Source of the DNA: an uncultured Collinsella sp.
GTDB taxonomy: Bacteria; Actinomycetota; Coriobacteriia; Coriobacteriales; Coriobacteriaceae
NCBI GenBank assembly: GCA_902465265.1
Contig: CABQMF010000010.1
Coordinates: 1-44,081, forward strand
Length of the DNA: 44,081 nt
Direction of reading: 5' to 3'
The position numbers were made by a program, and so were the translations under genes. The notes under the pieces are model-generated. The model worked only from the letters and a program-made list of their open reading frames with translations. It was not told where the DNA came from and searched no databases. This document shows positions 6,073 to 14,534 of this stretch, piece after piece (position 1 is the stretch's first letter; each line of letters opens with the position of its first letter).

Positions 6073-8943
6073 TCACGCTCCCTGTGCGGCGAGCGCCGCG
6101 GTCAGTACGATGCCGGCAATCTTGGCCGCCTCGACGTCGTGTTTGTCGAAATCCTCCAGGGCCACCGAGATGGCAACCGTGGGTGAATCGTAAGGTGCAA
6201 AGCCAACAAACATAGAGTTGACGTTGGTGCCGCCGGTCTCGGCCGAACCGGTCTTGCCGGCAACCTTGACGCCCGGAATCTGGGCATCGGTGCCGGTGCC
6301 GGACTGGACGACGGCGAGCATGGCCTGCTTGACCTGGTCGGCCGTGGCAGAGCTGACAGCCTGGCCCAGCGAGCGGGACTGCGTGGTCTTAACCACGGTC
6401 CCGTCCGGGGCGAGTATCTGTGACACAAAGAACGGGTCCATGACCACGCCGCTGTTGGCGATAGCGGCAGCGATCACGCAATTCTGCATGACGGTGGTCT
6501 GCGGGCCAGGTGTGTGGTCCATGCCGACGGGCTGGCCGGCGCCTGCCCAAGCGGTCTCCCACTCGGTCATAAGCGAAGGGTCGGCCATGATGGAAGCCGC
6601 GGTGGTCAGATCCTGACCGAGCTTTTGACCGTAGCCAAAGGCGTTGGCAAACTGGACGAGCGAGTTGGCGCCGACCTCGTTGGCCACCTGGCCAAAGACG
6701 ACGTTAGACGACACGGCGAAGGCCTGCTGCAGGCTGATGGTTCCGTAGCTTTCGTTGGCGGAGTTGGTGACCGGCGCGTTGCCGATGTCCATGGAGCCGG
6801 GCGCCTGGTACGTGCTGGTAAGGCTGGCGGTGCCGGTTTCGAGCGCCGCGGAGAGCGTGACGACCTTAAAGGTCGAGCCCGGGGTGTACAGCGCGTCCAT
6901 GGCGCGGTCGTACATGGAGCCGTCCTCGCCACCGCCCGACTGCATCAGGGCATCGATGTTGGTGTTGTCATAGGTGGGCGAGCTCGCGCACGCAAGGACC
7001 GCACCGGTACGCGGATCCATGACCACCACAGCGCCCTTAAAGCCCTTGAGCGCCTGCTCGGCAGCCGTCTGGATGCGCGAGTCGATGGTAAGCTTGGCGG
7101 TATTGCCCGGCTGGGTCTGCCCCGCGAGCGACGCGATGGCGTTGTTCCAGCTGGAGTAATCCTTGGAGCCGGTGAGCGTATCGTTCATGACGCTCTCGAT
7201 GCCGGCGGTGCCGTATTGCTGGCTCACGTAGCCCACCACGTGCGCGGCCATGTTGCCGTTGGGGTAGGAACGGGCGTAGGCGCCGTCCTCCTGTTGCAGC
7301 GACTCGGCTAGTGTCACGCCGTCGGACGTGATGATGGAGCCACGCTGGATGTACTTGGAGCGGGCGATGGTGTGGTTGTTGGTCGGCATGTCCTGGTAAT
7401 CCTTTGCCTTGATGACTTGGACATAGGTGAGGTTGCCGATAAGGATGGCGAACAGCGCCGTAAAGGCAAACACGGCACGAGTCAGACGGTTGGCAAGTGC
7501 CACGCGGCCGAGCACGCCGGACTCTGGCGTGTCGAGCAGGCGACGACGCATGCGAGAGCCCGCGGAGTGGTTGCCGTGGCTGTAGGAAGGTACGTTGGCA
7601 AAACGCGTACCGGTCGGGGCAGCGGCGGATGCGACCTGGTCATCGGTGATGGCGGCCATGGTGCCGGTGCCGGTGAGTTCGGCTTCGCGTCCGGTTGCCT
7701 CGTCGCCGGCGCGCAGCAGCAGCGCGACGATGATAAAGCTCGCCAGCAGCGAGGAGCCGCCCTGGCTCATAAAGGGCAGGGTGACGCCGGTCAGCGGGAT
7801 CAGGCGGGTTACGCCGCCAACGATTAAGAATGCCTGGAAGCTGATGGCCGCCGTAAGGCCGGTCGCGCTAAAGGCGGCAAGGTCGGACTTGGCGCGGGCT
7901 GCCGTGGTGAGGCCACGCACGGCAAAAAGCATAAACAGGATGAGCACGGCGCCGCCGCCCAAAAGGCCCATTTCCTCGCCGATGGCCGAGAAGATGAAGT
8001 CGGACTCGACGACGGGGATGTTGTTTGCCATGCCGTTGCCGATGCCGACGCCAACCAGGCCGCCGTCAGCCAGCGAGTAAAGTGACTGTACGATCTGGTA
8101 GCCCTGGCCCTGGGCGTCCTTAAACGGATCGACCCAGACCTGAAAGCGCACTTGCACGTGAGACAGGAACTTGTAGGCGCCCACGGCTCCAACGGCCAGC
8201 AGCGCAAGGCCGATGATGACGTACGAAAAGCGTCCCGTGGCAACATAGAGCATCAGCAAAAAGATGGTGTAGAACAGGACGGCCGAGCCCAGGTCGCGTT
8301 CGAAGACGACGATAAGCAGGCACACGCCCCACACGGCAAACAGCGGCAGCAGCAGGCGGAAGCGCGGAATCTTGAGGCCCAAGATCTTGCGGTTGGAGAT
8401 GGAGAGCAGCTCGCGGTTCTCGGCCAGATAGCCTGCCAGGAACAAGACGATGAAGACCTTGGCGAACTCGCCGGGCTGGATGGTGAAGCCCGCGATGCGA
8501 ATCCACAGCTTGGAGCCCGAGATCGTGGTGCCGATAAAGATCGGCAGCATCAGCAGGATGATGCCGATAATGCCAAAGGTGTACTTGTAGCGCATGACCA
8601 CGTCGAGGTTCTTGACCAGTGCGAGCGTTCCCACCATGAGCGCCACCGAGACAAACAAGATGATGAGCTGCGAGATGGCGAGGTCGGGGGCCAGGCGCGT
8701 CACGAATGTGATGCCGATGCCCGAGAGCACAAAGACGATGGGCAGGATGGCGGGGTCGGCGCCGGGTGCCAGGATGCGCACGGCGATATGCGCCGCGGCG
8801 AAGGCGGCGAACAGGCCGATCGGTACGGCGAGCGTCTCAAAGGAAATTGTGGCACCTGCGGTGAGCACGTACATCGCATAGAGCAGGATGACGGGGAACG
8901 CCGAGGCGATGAGCAAGAGCAGTTCGGTGTTGCGGCGACTCAT
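6073..8943 (-). CDS. Fused SEDS glycosyltransferase (FtsW/RodA) - class B penicillin-binding protein
   Basis: Bifunctional peptidoglycan synthase, 956 residues. Residues 1-410 are a polytopic SEDS protein with about ten membrane spans and family motifs: IQPGEFAK (155-162), ERDLGSA around the catalytic Asp217, and a GGSS segment near 395. A linker (415-485) leads to another span (about 490-510). A transpeptidase of the PbpA type then follows, with active-site STFK (Ser690, Lys693), SSN (745-747) and KTG (897-899). In most actinobacteria rodA and pbpA are separate neighbouring genes; here one reading frame covers both with no stop between. ATG 8943 is preceded by AGGGAG; longer frames overlap the upstream gene. 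It lies 16 bases after the PP2C gene. It makes and crosslinks glycan strands at the outer face of the membrane. Confidence 0.95.
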   Translation of the reverse strand: MSRRNTELLLLIASAFPVILLYAMYVLTAGATISFETLAVPIGLFAAFAAAHIAVRILAPGADPAILPIVFVLSGIGITFVTRLAPDLAISQLIILFVSVALMVGTLALVKNLDVVMRYKYTFGIIGIILLMLPIFIGTTISGSKLWIRIAGFTIQPGEFAKVFIVLFLAGYLAENRELLSISNRKILGLKIPRFRLLLPLFAVWGVCLLIVVFERDLGSAVLFYTIFLLMLYVATGRFSYVIIGLALLAVGAVGAYKFLSHVQVRFQVWVDPFKDAQGQGYQIVQSLYSLADGGLVGVGIGNGMANNIPVVESDFIFSAIGEEMGLLGGGAVLILFMLFAVRGLTTAARAKSDLAAFSATGLTAAISFQAFLIVGGVTRLIPLTGVTLPFMSQGGSSLLASFIIVALLLRAGDEATGREAELTGTGTMAAITDDQVASAAAPTGTRFANVPSYSHGNHSAGSRMRRRLLDTPESGVLGRVALANRLTRAVFAFTALFAILIGNLTYVQVIKAKDYQDMPTNNHTIARSKYIQRGSIITSDGVTLAESLQQEDGAYARSYPNGNMAAHVVGYVSQQYGTAGIESVMNDTLTGSKDYSSWNNAIASLAGQTQPGNTAKLTIDSRIQTAAEQALKGFKGAVVVMDPRTGAVLACASSPTYDNTNIDALMQSGGGEDGSMYDRAMDALYTPGSTFKVVTLSAALETGTASLTSTYQAPGSMDIGNAPVTNSANESYGTISLQQAFAVSSNVVFGQVANEVGANSLVQFANAFGYGQKLGQDLTTAASIMADPSLMTEWETAWAGAGQPVGMDHTPGPQTTVMQNCVIAAAIANSGVVMDPFFVSQILAPDGTVVKTTQSRSLGQAVSSATADQVKQAMLAVVQSGTGTDAQIPGVKVAGKTGSAETGGTNVNSMFVGFAPYDSPTVAISVALEDFDKHDVEAAKIAGIVLTAALAAQGA

Positions 8944-8959
8944 AAGCGGCACTCCCTTT

Positions 8960-10858
8960 CTAATTCTTATCGGAGGCTTCGGCCTCGGCTGACTGTTCGG
9001 CGGTTTTCTCGGAATCTGACTCGGAGGTGGATTCCTGATTGGTGTTGTCGCGAATCGTTTGCGCGTCAATCACCTGACGGGTCTGCTCTTCGTCAATCTG
9101 GTGGCGGTACTTGGAAATGGTGTCCTGCGCATCGTCGACACTCGTTTGCGGAATGCCTGCCTTCAGGCGGTTTTGCGTGTCTTCGGGCAGGTCGGACAGC
9201 TTGATGCTGGTTTCGCTCTCGAGCCAGTGGAGCTCGACCCCGAGCGTCTTGCCGGGCAGGCCGCGCCAGACGGCGACATTGCCGTGGTAGGTTCCCAAGT
9301 AATAGGAGCCGGTGACGCCCGTGTATGCCCAGATGCCTGCTATCAGCACAAAGACAAGGGCCAAGACGGTGGCGATGGTGACATTGCGGCGTCGGACGCG
9401 TTTTGCCTCGCGCATGACGCCGTCGTCGACCAGGTCGACGACCACCACGGTCACATTGTCGTGGCCGCCGGCGGCGAGCGCCGCGTCCACCAAGTTGTCG
9501 ACACAGATCTGTGCGCTCGAGGACTGCGTAGCGATGTTCTCGATATCGCTATCGGGAATCATGCTCGAAAGACCGTCGGAGCACAGAATCAGGCGGTCGC
9601 CTTCCTCGATGTGCAGGGTAAAGTGGTCGGCATACATAGCGGGATCCGAGCCCAGCGCGCGGGTGATGACCGAGCGGTTGGGGTGGACGCGGGCCTCGTC
9701 GGCCGTAATCTCGCCGGCATCCACGAGCTCCTCCACGTAGGAATGGTCGCGGGTCACGCGGATGAGCGTACCCTCGTGGAGCAGGTAGGCGCGCGAGTCG
9801 CCCACGTGGGCGATGGCGAGCGTGTCGTTTTCGATGTAGGCGCAGGTGGCCGTACATCCCATGCCGGGTTTGCCCAGGCCGTTGAGGGCGGCCTCGATCA
9901 CGGCGGCGTTGGCGGCCTCGACGGCTGCGGCCAGGCGCGCGGCGTCGGCGGACTGCGGCGCCGTCTTGGCGATGGTCTCGACGGCGATGGAGGATGCCAC
10001 CTCGCCGGCGGCGTGTCCTCCCATGCCGTCGCACACGCAAAAGAGCGGCGACTGCACCAGATAGGAGTCCTCATTGTGTGGGCGTACGCACCCGACGTCG
10101 GAGCGGGCGCCCCACATAAGCTGCGTGGTGGTGCCGGCGTCGTAGGTCGAGTCGGTCTCGATTCGCTCGTCGGTCAGCGGCTCGAAGCTCATGGTCGAGC
10201 CGGGATCTTTGAGCTTTGCCTCCACGGCGGCGACATCGATCTCGGCGGTGTCGCCGGGGGAGACGGTGTCGGCATCGTCTCCCGACTCGGCGTCGGAGAC
10301 GTCCGGAAGGTTGAGATCTTCGGTTACGCGGTCGGCGGGATCGCCGTCCTGCTGCGGCTCGACGGCCGTCGGCTCGGGCGTCGCAAAGTGCGACGGCGCG
10401 GGCGTGCTCTGGGATTGAGCGGAGGACTCGGGAGCTGCGGCGGGCGCGGCAACGGACTGCTCGACTTCGGCAGGCGTTGCGGATGCGGGTGCCGCCTCGC
10501 TTGCCGGGGCGACGGGGAATACCGGCGCGGCAGGCTCGGGGGCGGCAAACACGGCAGCGCTCTCGTTAATCGCCTCGGCGACGGGCTCGGCAAAGTGAGC
10601 CGGTGCGGGCGTTGCCTCCGGTTCCGCGGACTGCTCGGCAGCGTGCGCGCCGATGGGGGCGTCGAGCTGGTCGGTGTCGGCGTCCTCGTCATCGACGAGT
10701 GCCGGATATTCTTGAGTTACATGCGAAAGAGGCAGGGAGAACACGGTGTCCTCGGGCTCCACGGTCGCAGGGCGCGCCGGAGCGGCATGGGCCGGCGCAG
10801 CTGCGGGGGCAGTTGGCGTCTCGGGCATGGTTGCGGACTTGTTCTCCTCGTCGATCAT
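8960..10858 (-). CDS. pstP: PP2C-family Ser/Thr phosphatase with disordered N-terminal extension
   Basis: Dephosphorylates targets of the neighbouring kinases using a two-metal centre. Of 632 residues, the first 240 or so are an Ala/Pro/Glu-rich, apparently disordered region with the near-repeated pieces APAHFAEP and APSHFATP. The catalytic domain (about 247-480) shows DVGCVRPHNED, CDGMGGHAAGE, GDSR, CSDGLS and GGHDNVT, that is, all metal-binding aspartates. A membrane span (493-513) and an extracellular tail rich in Ser, Glu and Gln follow. Mycobacterial PstP has the same core and span but lacks such an N-terminal extension. The start codon overlaps the FhaB stop (ATGA, 10855-10858), which indicates translational coupling. 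Confidence 0.94.
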   Translation of the reverse strand: MIDEENKSATMPETPTAPAAAPAHAAPARPATVEPEDTVFSLPLSHVTQEYPALVDDEDADTDQLDAPIGAHAAEQSAEPEATPAPAHFAEPVAEAINESAAVFAAPEPAAPVFPVAPASEAAPASATPAEVEQSVAAPAAAPESSAQSQSTPAPSHFATPEPTAVEPQQDGDPADRVTEDLNLPDVSDAESGDDADTVSPGDTAEIDVAAVEAKLKDPGSTMSFEPLTDERIETDSTYDAGTTTQLMWGARSDVGCVRPHNEDSYLVQSPLFCVCDGMGGHAAGEVASSIAVETIAKTAPQSADAARLAAAVEAANAAVIEAALNGLGKPGMGCTATCAYIENDTLAIAHVGDSRAYLLHEGTLIRVTRDHSYVEELVDAGEITADEARVHPNRSVITRALGSDPAMYADHFTLHIEEGDRLILCSDGLSSMIPDSDIENIATQSSSAQICVDNLVDAALAAGGHDNVTVVVVDLVDDGVMREAKRVRRRNVTIATVLALVFVLIAGIWAYTGVTGSYYLGTYHGNVAVWRGLPGKTLGVELHWLESETSIKLSDLPEDTQNRLKAGIPQTSVDDAQDTISKYRHQIDEEQTRQVIDAQTIRDNTNQESTSESDSEKTAEQSAEAEASDKN

Positions 10859-11271
10859 CGACGGTTCACCTTCATGACCACGTCGCCAATCTGGACTTCA
10901 TCGCCCTCGCGCAGCGTTGCGGGCTCCACCAGCTGACGGCCGTTAACGAGCGTGCCGTTCAGCGAGTTGAGGTCTTCGATGATGAGTGCCGGGCCCTGCA
11001 GCGAAAAGCGTGCATGCGAGGCCGAGACAAACGGTTCGTTGATGCAGATGTCCGAGGACGGCGAACGGCCCACGATGACGGGGCCGAGCATGTCTACATG
11101 GATGCCACGGATGCCGCGCGGACCCTTGTCCACATCGATCGTCCAGATAGCGGAGTCGCGGCGCTGGCCGCGTACGAGTCCCACGCCGGTTTTCATGACG
11201 GCGAACAGGAAGATGTAGAGCAGGGCGACCAGGACGATGCGGCCTGCAAAAAGGACGATATCGATGTTCAT
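10855..11271 (-). CDS. fhaB: Membrane-anchored FHA-domain protein (FhaB/FipA-like)
   Basis: Adaptor that binds phosphothreonine on kinases or cell-division proteins. The 138-residue protein has one N-terminal membrane span (about 6-28), a short linker and a C-terminal FHA domain with GRSPSSD, SASHARF and NSLNGT, the phospho-peptide-binding motifs. It lies between fhaA (6-base gap) and the phosphatase gene (4-base overlap). This is the mycobacterial order, and FhaB there supports septal peptidoglycan synthesis. The function here is inferred from that match. Confidence 0.93.
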   Translation of the reverse strand: MNIDIVLFAGRIVLVALLYIFLFAVMKTGVGLVRGQRRDSAIWTIDVDKGPRGIRGIHVDMLGPVIVGRSPSSDICINEPFVSASHARFSLQGPALIIEDLNSLNGTLVNGRQLVEPATLREGDEVQIGDVVMKVNRR

Positions 11272-11277
11272 AAGCGA

Positions 11278-12288
11278 CTATCCCCTAAATTCAAAGGTGC
11301 TCAGGCCAAACGTCAGCAGATCGCCGTTGCGCAGCGGGCAGCGCGTGATGCGGCGGTTGTTGACGAGCGTGCCGTTGGTGGAATTGAGGTCCTCGATCGA
11401 CCAGTCCGAACCGGTAAAGGTGAGCTGGGCGTGACGGCGCGACACGTTGGGGTCGCGCAGGGCGATGTCCGAAACCGAACGCTCGCGACCGATGGTCACC
11501 TGCGCGGAAGTGATGCTGTGGCTCTCGCCGCTCACTACGTCGACGAGCTGGGCGAGCGGGCGCTGCGGGGCGCGGGTGCTCGCCATGTTGGAGGCAATAC
11601 CGGCCGCGGCGCCAAGGCCCACGGCGGCGCCGGTCGCGGCGGCTCCGCCCATACCGGCGAGGGCGTCACGAGAGACGGTCTGCGGCACGGGGATGGGCGC
11701 GGCGGCGGGGTCGGGGACGTTGGGCGCAAAGGGATCGGCCACGGCGAGCGGGTCGGGAGCGACGGCGCGGGGCGTCGGCTGCTGGGGCATGGCGGCGGGG
11801 TGCTGTTGCTGCGGAGCGGCGAATTGCTGCTTGCCGGCGCGGGGAGCGCTGGCGGCGCGGCTTGCGGCCGAGTTGTTCTGGCCCAGGCCATTCTGGTAGG
11901 CGCGCTCTTCCTCGTACAGACGACCGAGCGTGGGGGCGTCGACGTTCTCGGCAAAGACCGAGAACTTACCGGCACGCAGCTGCGGGTCGATCATAAAGCG
12001 AACGAGGGGTTCGCCGACAAACACGTAGCGGCGCTTTTCGGCCTGTGCCTTCACAAACTCGCGGACTTCGCGCGAAAGCTCGGGGTAGAACGGGGCGAGC
12101 ATGGGATCGTCGTCGGCGGCGATCAGGATGGTATAGAGTGCCGGCGCGGTGTTGACGCCGTTTATCACCAGAGTCTGATCCTCCATGTCGCGAGCGGCCT
12201 GCTTGGCAAGCTTCTTAAAGGAGAACGGGGCACGGGTGGCACCGAAGATGCCGGCCACGTGGTCCTCGAAGATGTTCAGGAAGTTCAC
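11278..12288 (-). CDS. fhaA: FhaA-like protein: DUF3662 plus FHA domain
   Basis: Cytoplasmic phosphothreonine-binding regulator of cell-wall synthesis. Seen in 336 residues: an N-terminal DUF3662 domain (about 1-125), starting NFLNIFEDHVAGIFG; a Gln/Pro/Ala-rich linker (about 140-245); and a C-terminal FHA domain (about 247-336) with GRERSVSD, SRRHAQL and NSTNGT. In mycobacteria FhaA binds the lipid II flippase MviN. Translation appears to begin at GTG (12288), overlapping the stop of the upstream kinase gene as GTGA, so the two are probably coupled. Confidence 0.93.
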   Translation of the reverse strand: MNFLNIFEDHVAGIFGATRAPFSFKKLAKQAARDMEDQTLVINGVNTAPALYTILIAADDDPMLAPFYPELSREVREFVKAQAEKRRYVFVGEPLVRFMIDPQLRAGKFSVFAENVDAPTLGRLYEEERAYQNGLGQNNSAASRAASAPRAGKQQFAAPQQQHPAAMPQQPTPRAVAPDPLAVADPFAPNVPDPAAAPIPVPQTVSRDALAGMGGAAATGAAVGLGAAAGIASNMASTRAPQRPLAQLVDVVSGESHSITSAQVTIGRERSVSDIALRDPNVSRRHAQLTFTGSDWSIEDLNSTNGTLVNNRRITRCPLRNGDLLTFGLSTFEFRG

Positions 12289-14138
12289 GAAAGATCACTC
12301 TCCGTATAGGTTCTTTGGTATCCGAGCAAATATAGGCATATCCCAACGATTATAGAGGATAGGGTTCCCGCAACCGCCGCCTTGACGACGACCGCGGCCG
12401 CAAGGCTGGCAATTTCCATATGGTGTGCAAGACAAAGCGATGCCGCGGAGCCTATTCCGCAGCCGGCGATGGCAGCGATTGCAGTCAGGTTCGAGCCCTG
12501 CTCGGCACGCTCGGCATGGGCGTTGAGCAGCAGAGACGTCAGTGCAGCTGTCGCCGTGACGAGCACAGCGGCAGCCCAGAAGAGCATGTCTCCCAGCGCC
12601 GCGGCAACATTGCCGAGCCCCAGCACGCCTCCGGCGGAAAGCGCAACCGTAGCCAGGCGGCCAAAAAGCGCGCCCATCCCCGTGGCTGCCGCGGCGCTTG
12701 CCGGGCCGAGCCAAAAGGCCGCGATGCCGGCGGCAACCCCGGCGGCAAGGAGGACGTCGCCCGTTAGACAGCCAAGTGCCACTGCGCAGGTGAGCGCGGC
12801 GCTCGCGGCGGCCTCGGTGCGGCCCCAAGCGATCCACCATCCGGACATGGTGGCGGCAAAGAGCACCGCGACGGGCAGCATCGACAGGATGCCCTGCGCC
12901 TGCATAGTGGCGTTGGCCATAAGTACCAAAAAGCCCACGGCCGAGATAGCCGAGCCAATCTGCGGGGCCAGGCCGGCGGCCGCCCCAATCGCGATGGCCG
13001 CGGCAATAAGTCCGGGAAGCGCCGCGACGCCAGCCGTCTGCATGAGCAAAAAGCTGAAGGCTCCGCATGAGAGCGCCGAGATGGCGCGCATGGTGTAATC
13101 GCGTGCGCAGCTCCAGCGCGTGCCCGCCCAGCCAAGTGCGGGGTCGACTTCGATGGCGTCGTCCTCGTAGGTCGATGGCTCGATACCGTCTGCCGCGCAC
13201 TCGTCATCCGACAGCTCGCCCACCATCTGCTCCAGGCTGCGACGGCCCTCGCGCACGCTGCCTAAGCCGGCGAGCAGCTGGTCGCAAAATGCCTCGATGC
13301 TGTTGGGGCGGTCTTGCGGCATGGGGGAGAGGGCGCTCATGAGCGCAGCCTCGGCTCCCGGGGGAAAGTGCGGGATGAGCTCGCTGGGGTAGGTGGCACC
13401 ACCGATGATGCGGCCGAGCGAGTCGCCGGGCGTGGCGGCCATAAAGGGAGCGCTGCCGCACAAGCCCTCATAGATCACGCAGGCAAGGGCAAAGACATCG
13501 GCGCGCTCGTCGACCGTGCCGGTCTCGATATCGAGCTGCTCGGGCGGCATGTAGCCGATGGTGCCGCCACGCGAGCCGCCAAAGCCACCGGCAGACGACA
13601 GCCGCGCCATGCCAAAGTCGGTGAGCTTTACATTGCCCGAGTGGTCGATGAGCACGTTGGCGGGCTTAATGTCTAGGTGGAGCACGCCATTGCTATGGGC
13701 GAAGGTGAGCGCCTGGCCCAGCGCGTCGGCAATGGCCGCGGCCTCGTCAAAAGTGAGCGAATGGCCGTCCACGCGATGCAAAAACTCGGCTAGGGACATG
13801 CCGTCGACATACTCCATGACCAGGTAGGCATAGGCGGTGTCGTGCGTAAAGTCGATGACCTGCACGATATTGGGATGTTGAAGCATGGCGGCGGTATGCG
13901 CCTCGCGCAGGACATCCATGATGTCGCTGGCGGGCATGCCGGCGCCGTCTGTGAGGGGGATGCGCTTAATGGCCACGCGGCGGCGCAGGTGCGTGTCGCG
14001 GCAAATCTCGATGGAGCCAAAACCGCCGGTCGCGAGCGTCTCGAGCGGCTGGAACCGCTTGAGCAGCTCGCGAGAGCTGGTGCCCTCCAAGGGAACGTCC
14101 GGCGAGAACCGGGCGGTATGTTGCGAGAAAAGCGGCAT
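12285..14138 (-). CDS. Polytopic membrane Ser/Thr protein kinase with HLD catalytic loop
   Basis: First gene of the cell-wall signalling operon. It occupies the upstream end, whereas mycobacteria carry pknA next to pknB. The 617-residue protein has an N-terminal kinase domain (about 28-290) with glycine loop ATGGFGS, AIKR (Lys58), the catalytic loop HLDIKPAN (Asp156) and DFG (174-176). The usual HRD arginine is leucine, so activation-loop phosphorylation may not be needed. An acidic linker (300-345) leads to a long hydrophobic C-terminal region (about 350-605) with perhaps eight to ten membrane spans and no recognised domain. ATG 14138 is preferred over TTG 14144 because GAGGG lies 6 bases before the ATG and directly abuts the TTG. 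What the membrane domain senses is unknown. Confidence 0.9.
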   Translation of the reverse strand: MPLFSQHTARFSPDVPLEGTSSRELLKRFQPLETLATGGFGSIEICRDTHLRRRVAIKRIPLTDGAGMPASDIMDVLREAHTAAMLQHPNIVQVIDFTHDTAYAYLVMEYVDGMSLAEFLHRVDGHSLTFDEAAAIADALGQALTFAHSNGVLHLDIKPANVLIDHSGNVKLTDFGMARLSSAGGFGGSRGGTIGYMPPEQLDIETGTVDERADVFALACVIYEGLCGSAPFMAATPGDSLGRIIGGATYPSELIPHFPPGAEAALMSALSPMPQDRPNSIEAFCDQLLAGLGSVREGRRSLEQMVGELSDDECAADGIEPSTYEDDAIEVDPALGWAGTRWSCARDYTMRAISALSCGAFSFLLMQTAGVAALPGLIAAAIAIGAAAGLAPQIGSAISAVGFLVLMANATMQAQGILSMLPVAVLFAATMSGWWIAWGRTEAAASAALTCAVALGCLTGDVLLAAGVAAGIAAFWLGPASAAAATGMGALFGRLATVALSAGGVLGLGNVAAALGDMLFWAAAVLVTATAALTSLLLNAHAERAEQGSNLTAIAAIAGCGIGSAASLCLAHHMEIASLAAAVVVKAAVAGTLSSIIVGICLYLLGYQRTYTESDLS

Positions 14139-14227
14139 GGCCAACCCTCGTGCGTTTAAAGTTCGTTTGCGAGCGGCGGGCGCGGGGCGTGGCCCGTTCC
14201 TGCGTTCGCGGTGGCATAGATGCTGCT

Positions 14228-14255
14228 AGTTTAGCACGCTCGGGCGCATGGTGAA
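14228..14255 (-). promoter_or_regulatory. Possible promoter of the kinase/cell-wall operon
   Basis: Read on the minus strand, TTCACC (14255-14250) and TGCTAAACT (an extended -10, hexamer 14233-14228) are 16 bases apart, about 90 bases before the first start codon. The match is moderate only. Confidence 0.35.
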
Positions 14256-14299
14256 GGTAGCGGGGCGAGGTGGCCTATCTGACTTGGTCCTCGTCTCGA

Positions 14300-14476
14300 C
14301 CCATCCGGAAAGCGCGCCCCAGTTTTCGTCCAAATTGTGGGATGCGTTTTCCGGATGGGGTAGGCTGCGGAAACTGTGTCCCAGAATATTGGCCTAGAAC
14401 GGGATGCATTTTCCGAATCGGCGCTCAAAAGGAAACCGCATCCCACTTTGGAGCTCCAAAACGGGATGCGGTTTCC
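14300..14476. repeat. Repeat family C: cluster of three related hairpins
   Basis: The 396-base gap between 14138 and 14535 holds no gene. It holds variants of one motif, GGGATGCRKTTTCCG, arranged as inverted pairs. Hairpin 1 has arms CCCATCCGGAAA (14300-14311) and TTTCCGGATGGG (14348-14359). Hairpin 2 pairs CGGAAACTGTGTCCC (from about 14368) imperfectly with CGGGATGCATTTTCCG (ending 14415). Hairpin 3 has perfect arms GGAAACCGCATCCC (14431-14444) and GGGATGCGGTTTCC (14463-14476), with the palindrome TTTGGAGCTCCAAA (14447-14460) inside. No T-tract follows any of them. Confidence 0.8.
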
Positions 14477-14534
14477 GCTGTCAATCTAAGTTTTGCCTAA
14501 GCAAGCGACCGAAGCTTGGGCCGGGAACTTGGCC

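Noticed and set aside
9059..10936. 625-codon open frame opposite the phosphatase gene
   Set aside because: Antisense shadow of a low-complexity GC-rich region; the phosphatase motifs on the minus strand decide the issue.
14300..14476. CRISPR array
   Set aside because: Repeats are inverted, imperfect and unevenly spaced, with no uniform spacers or cas genes.
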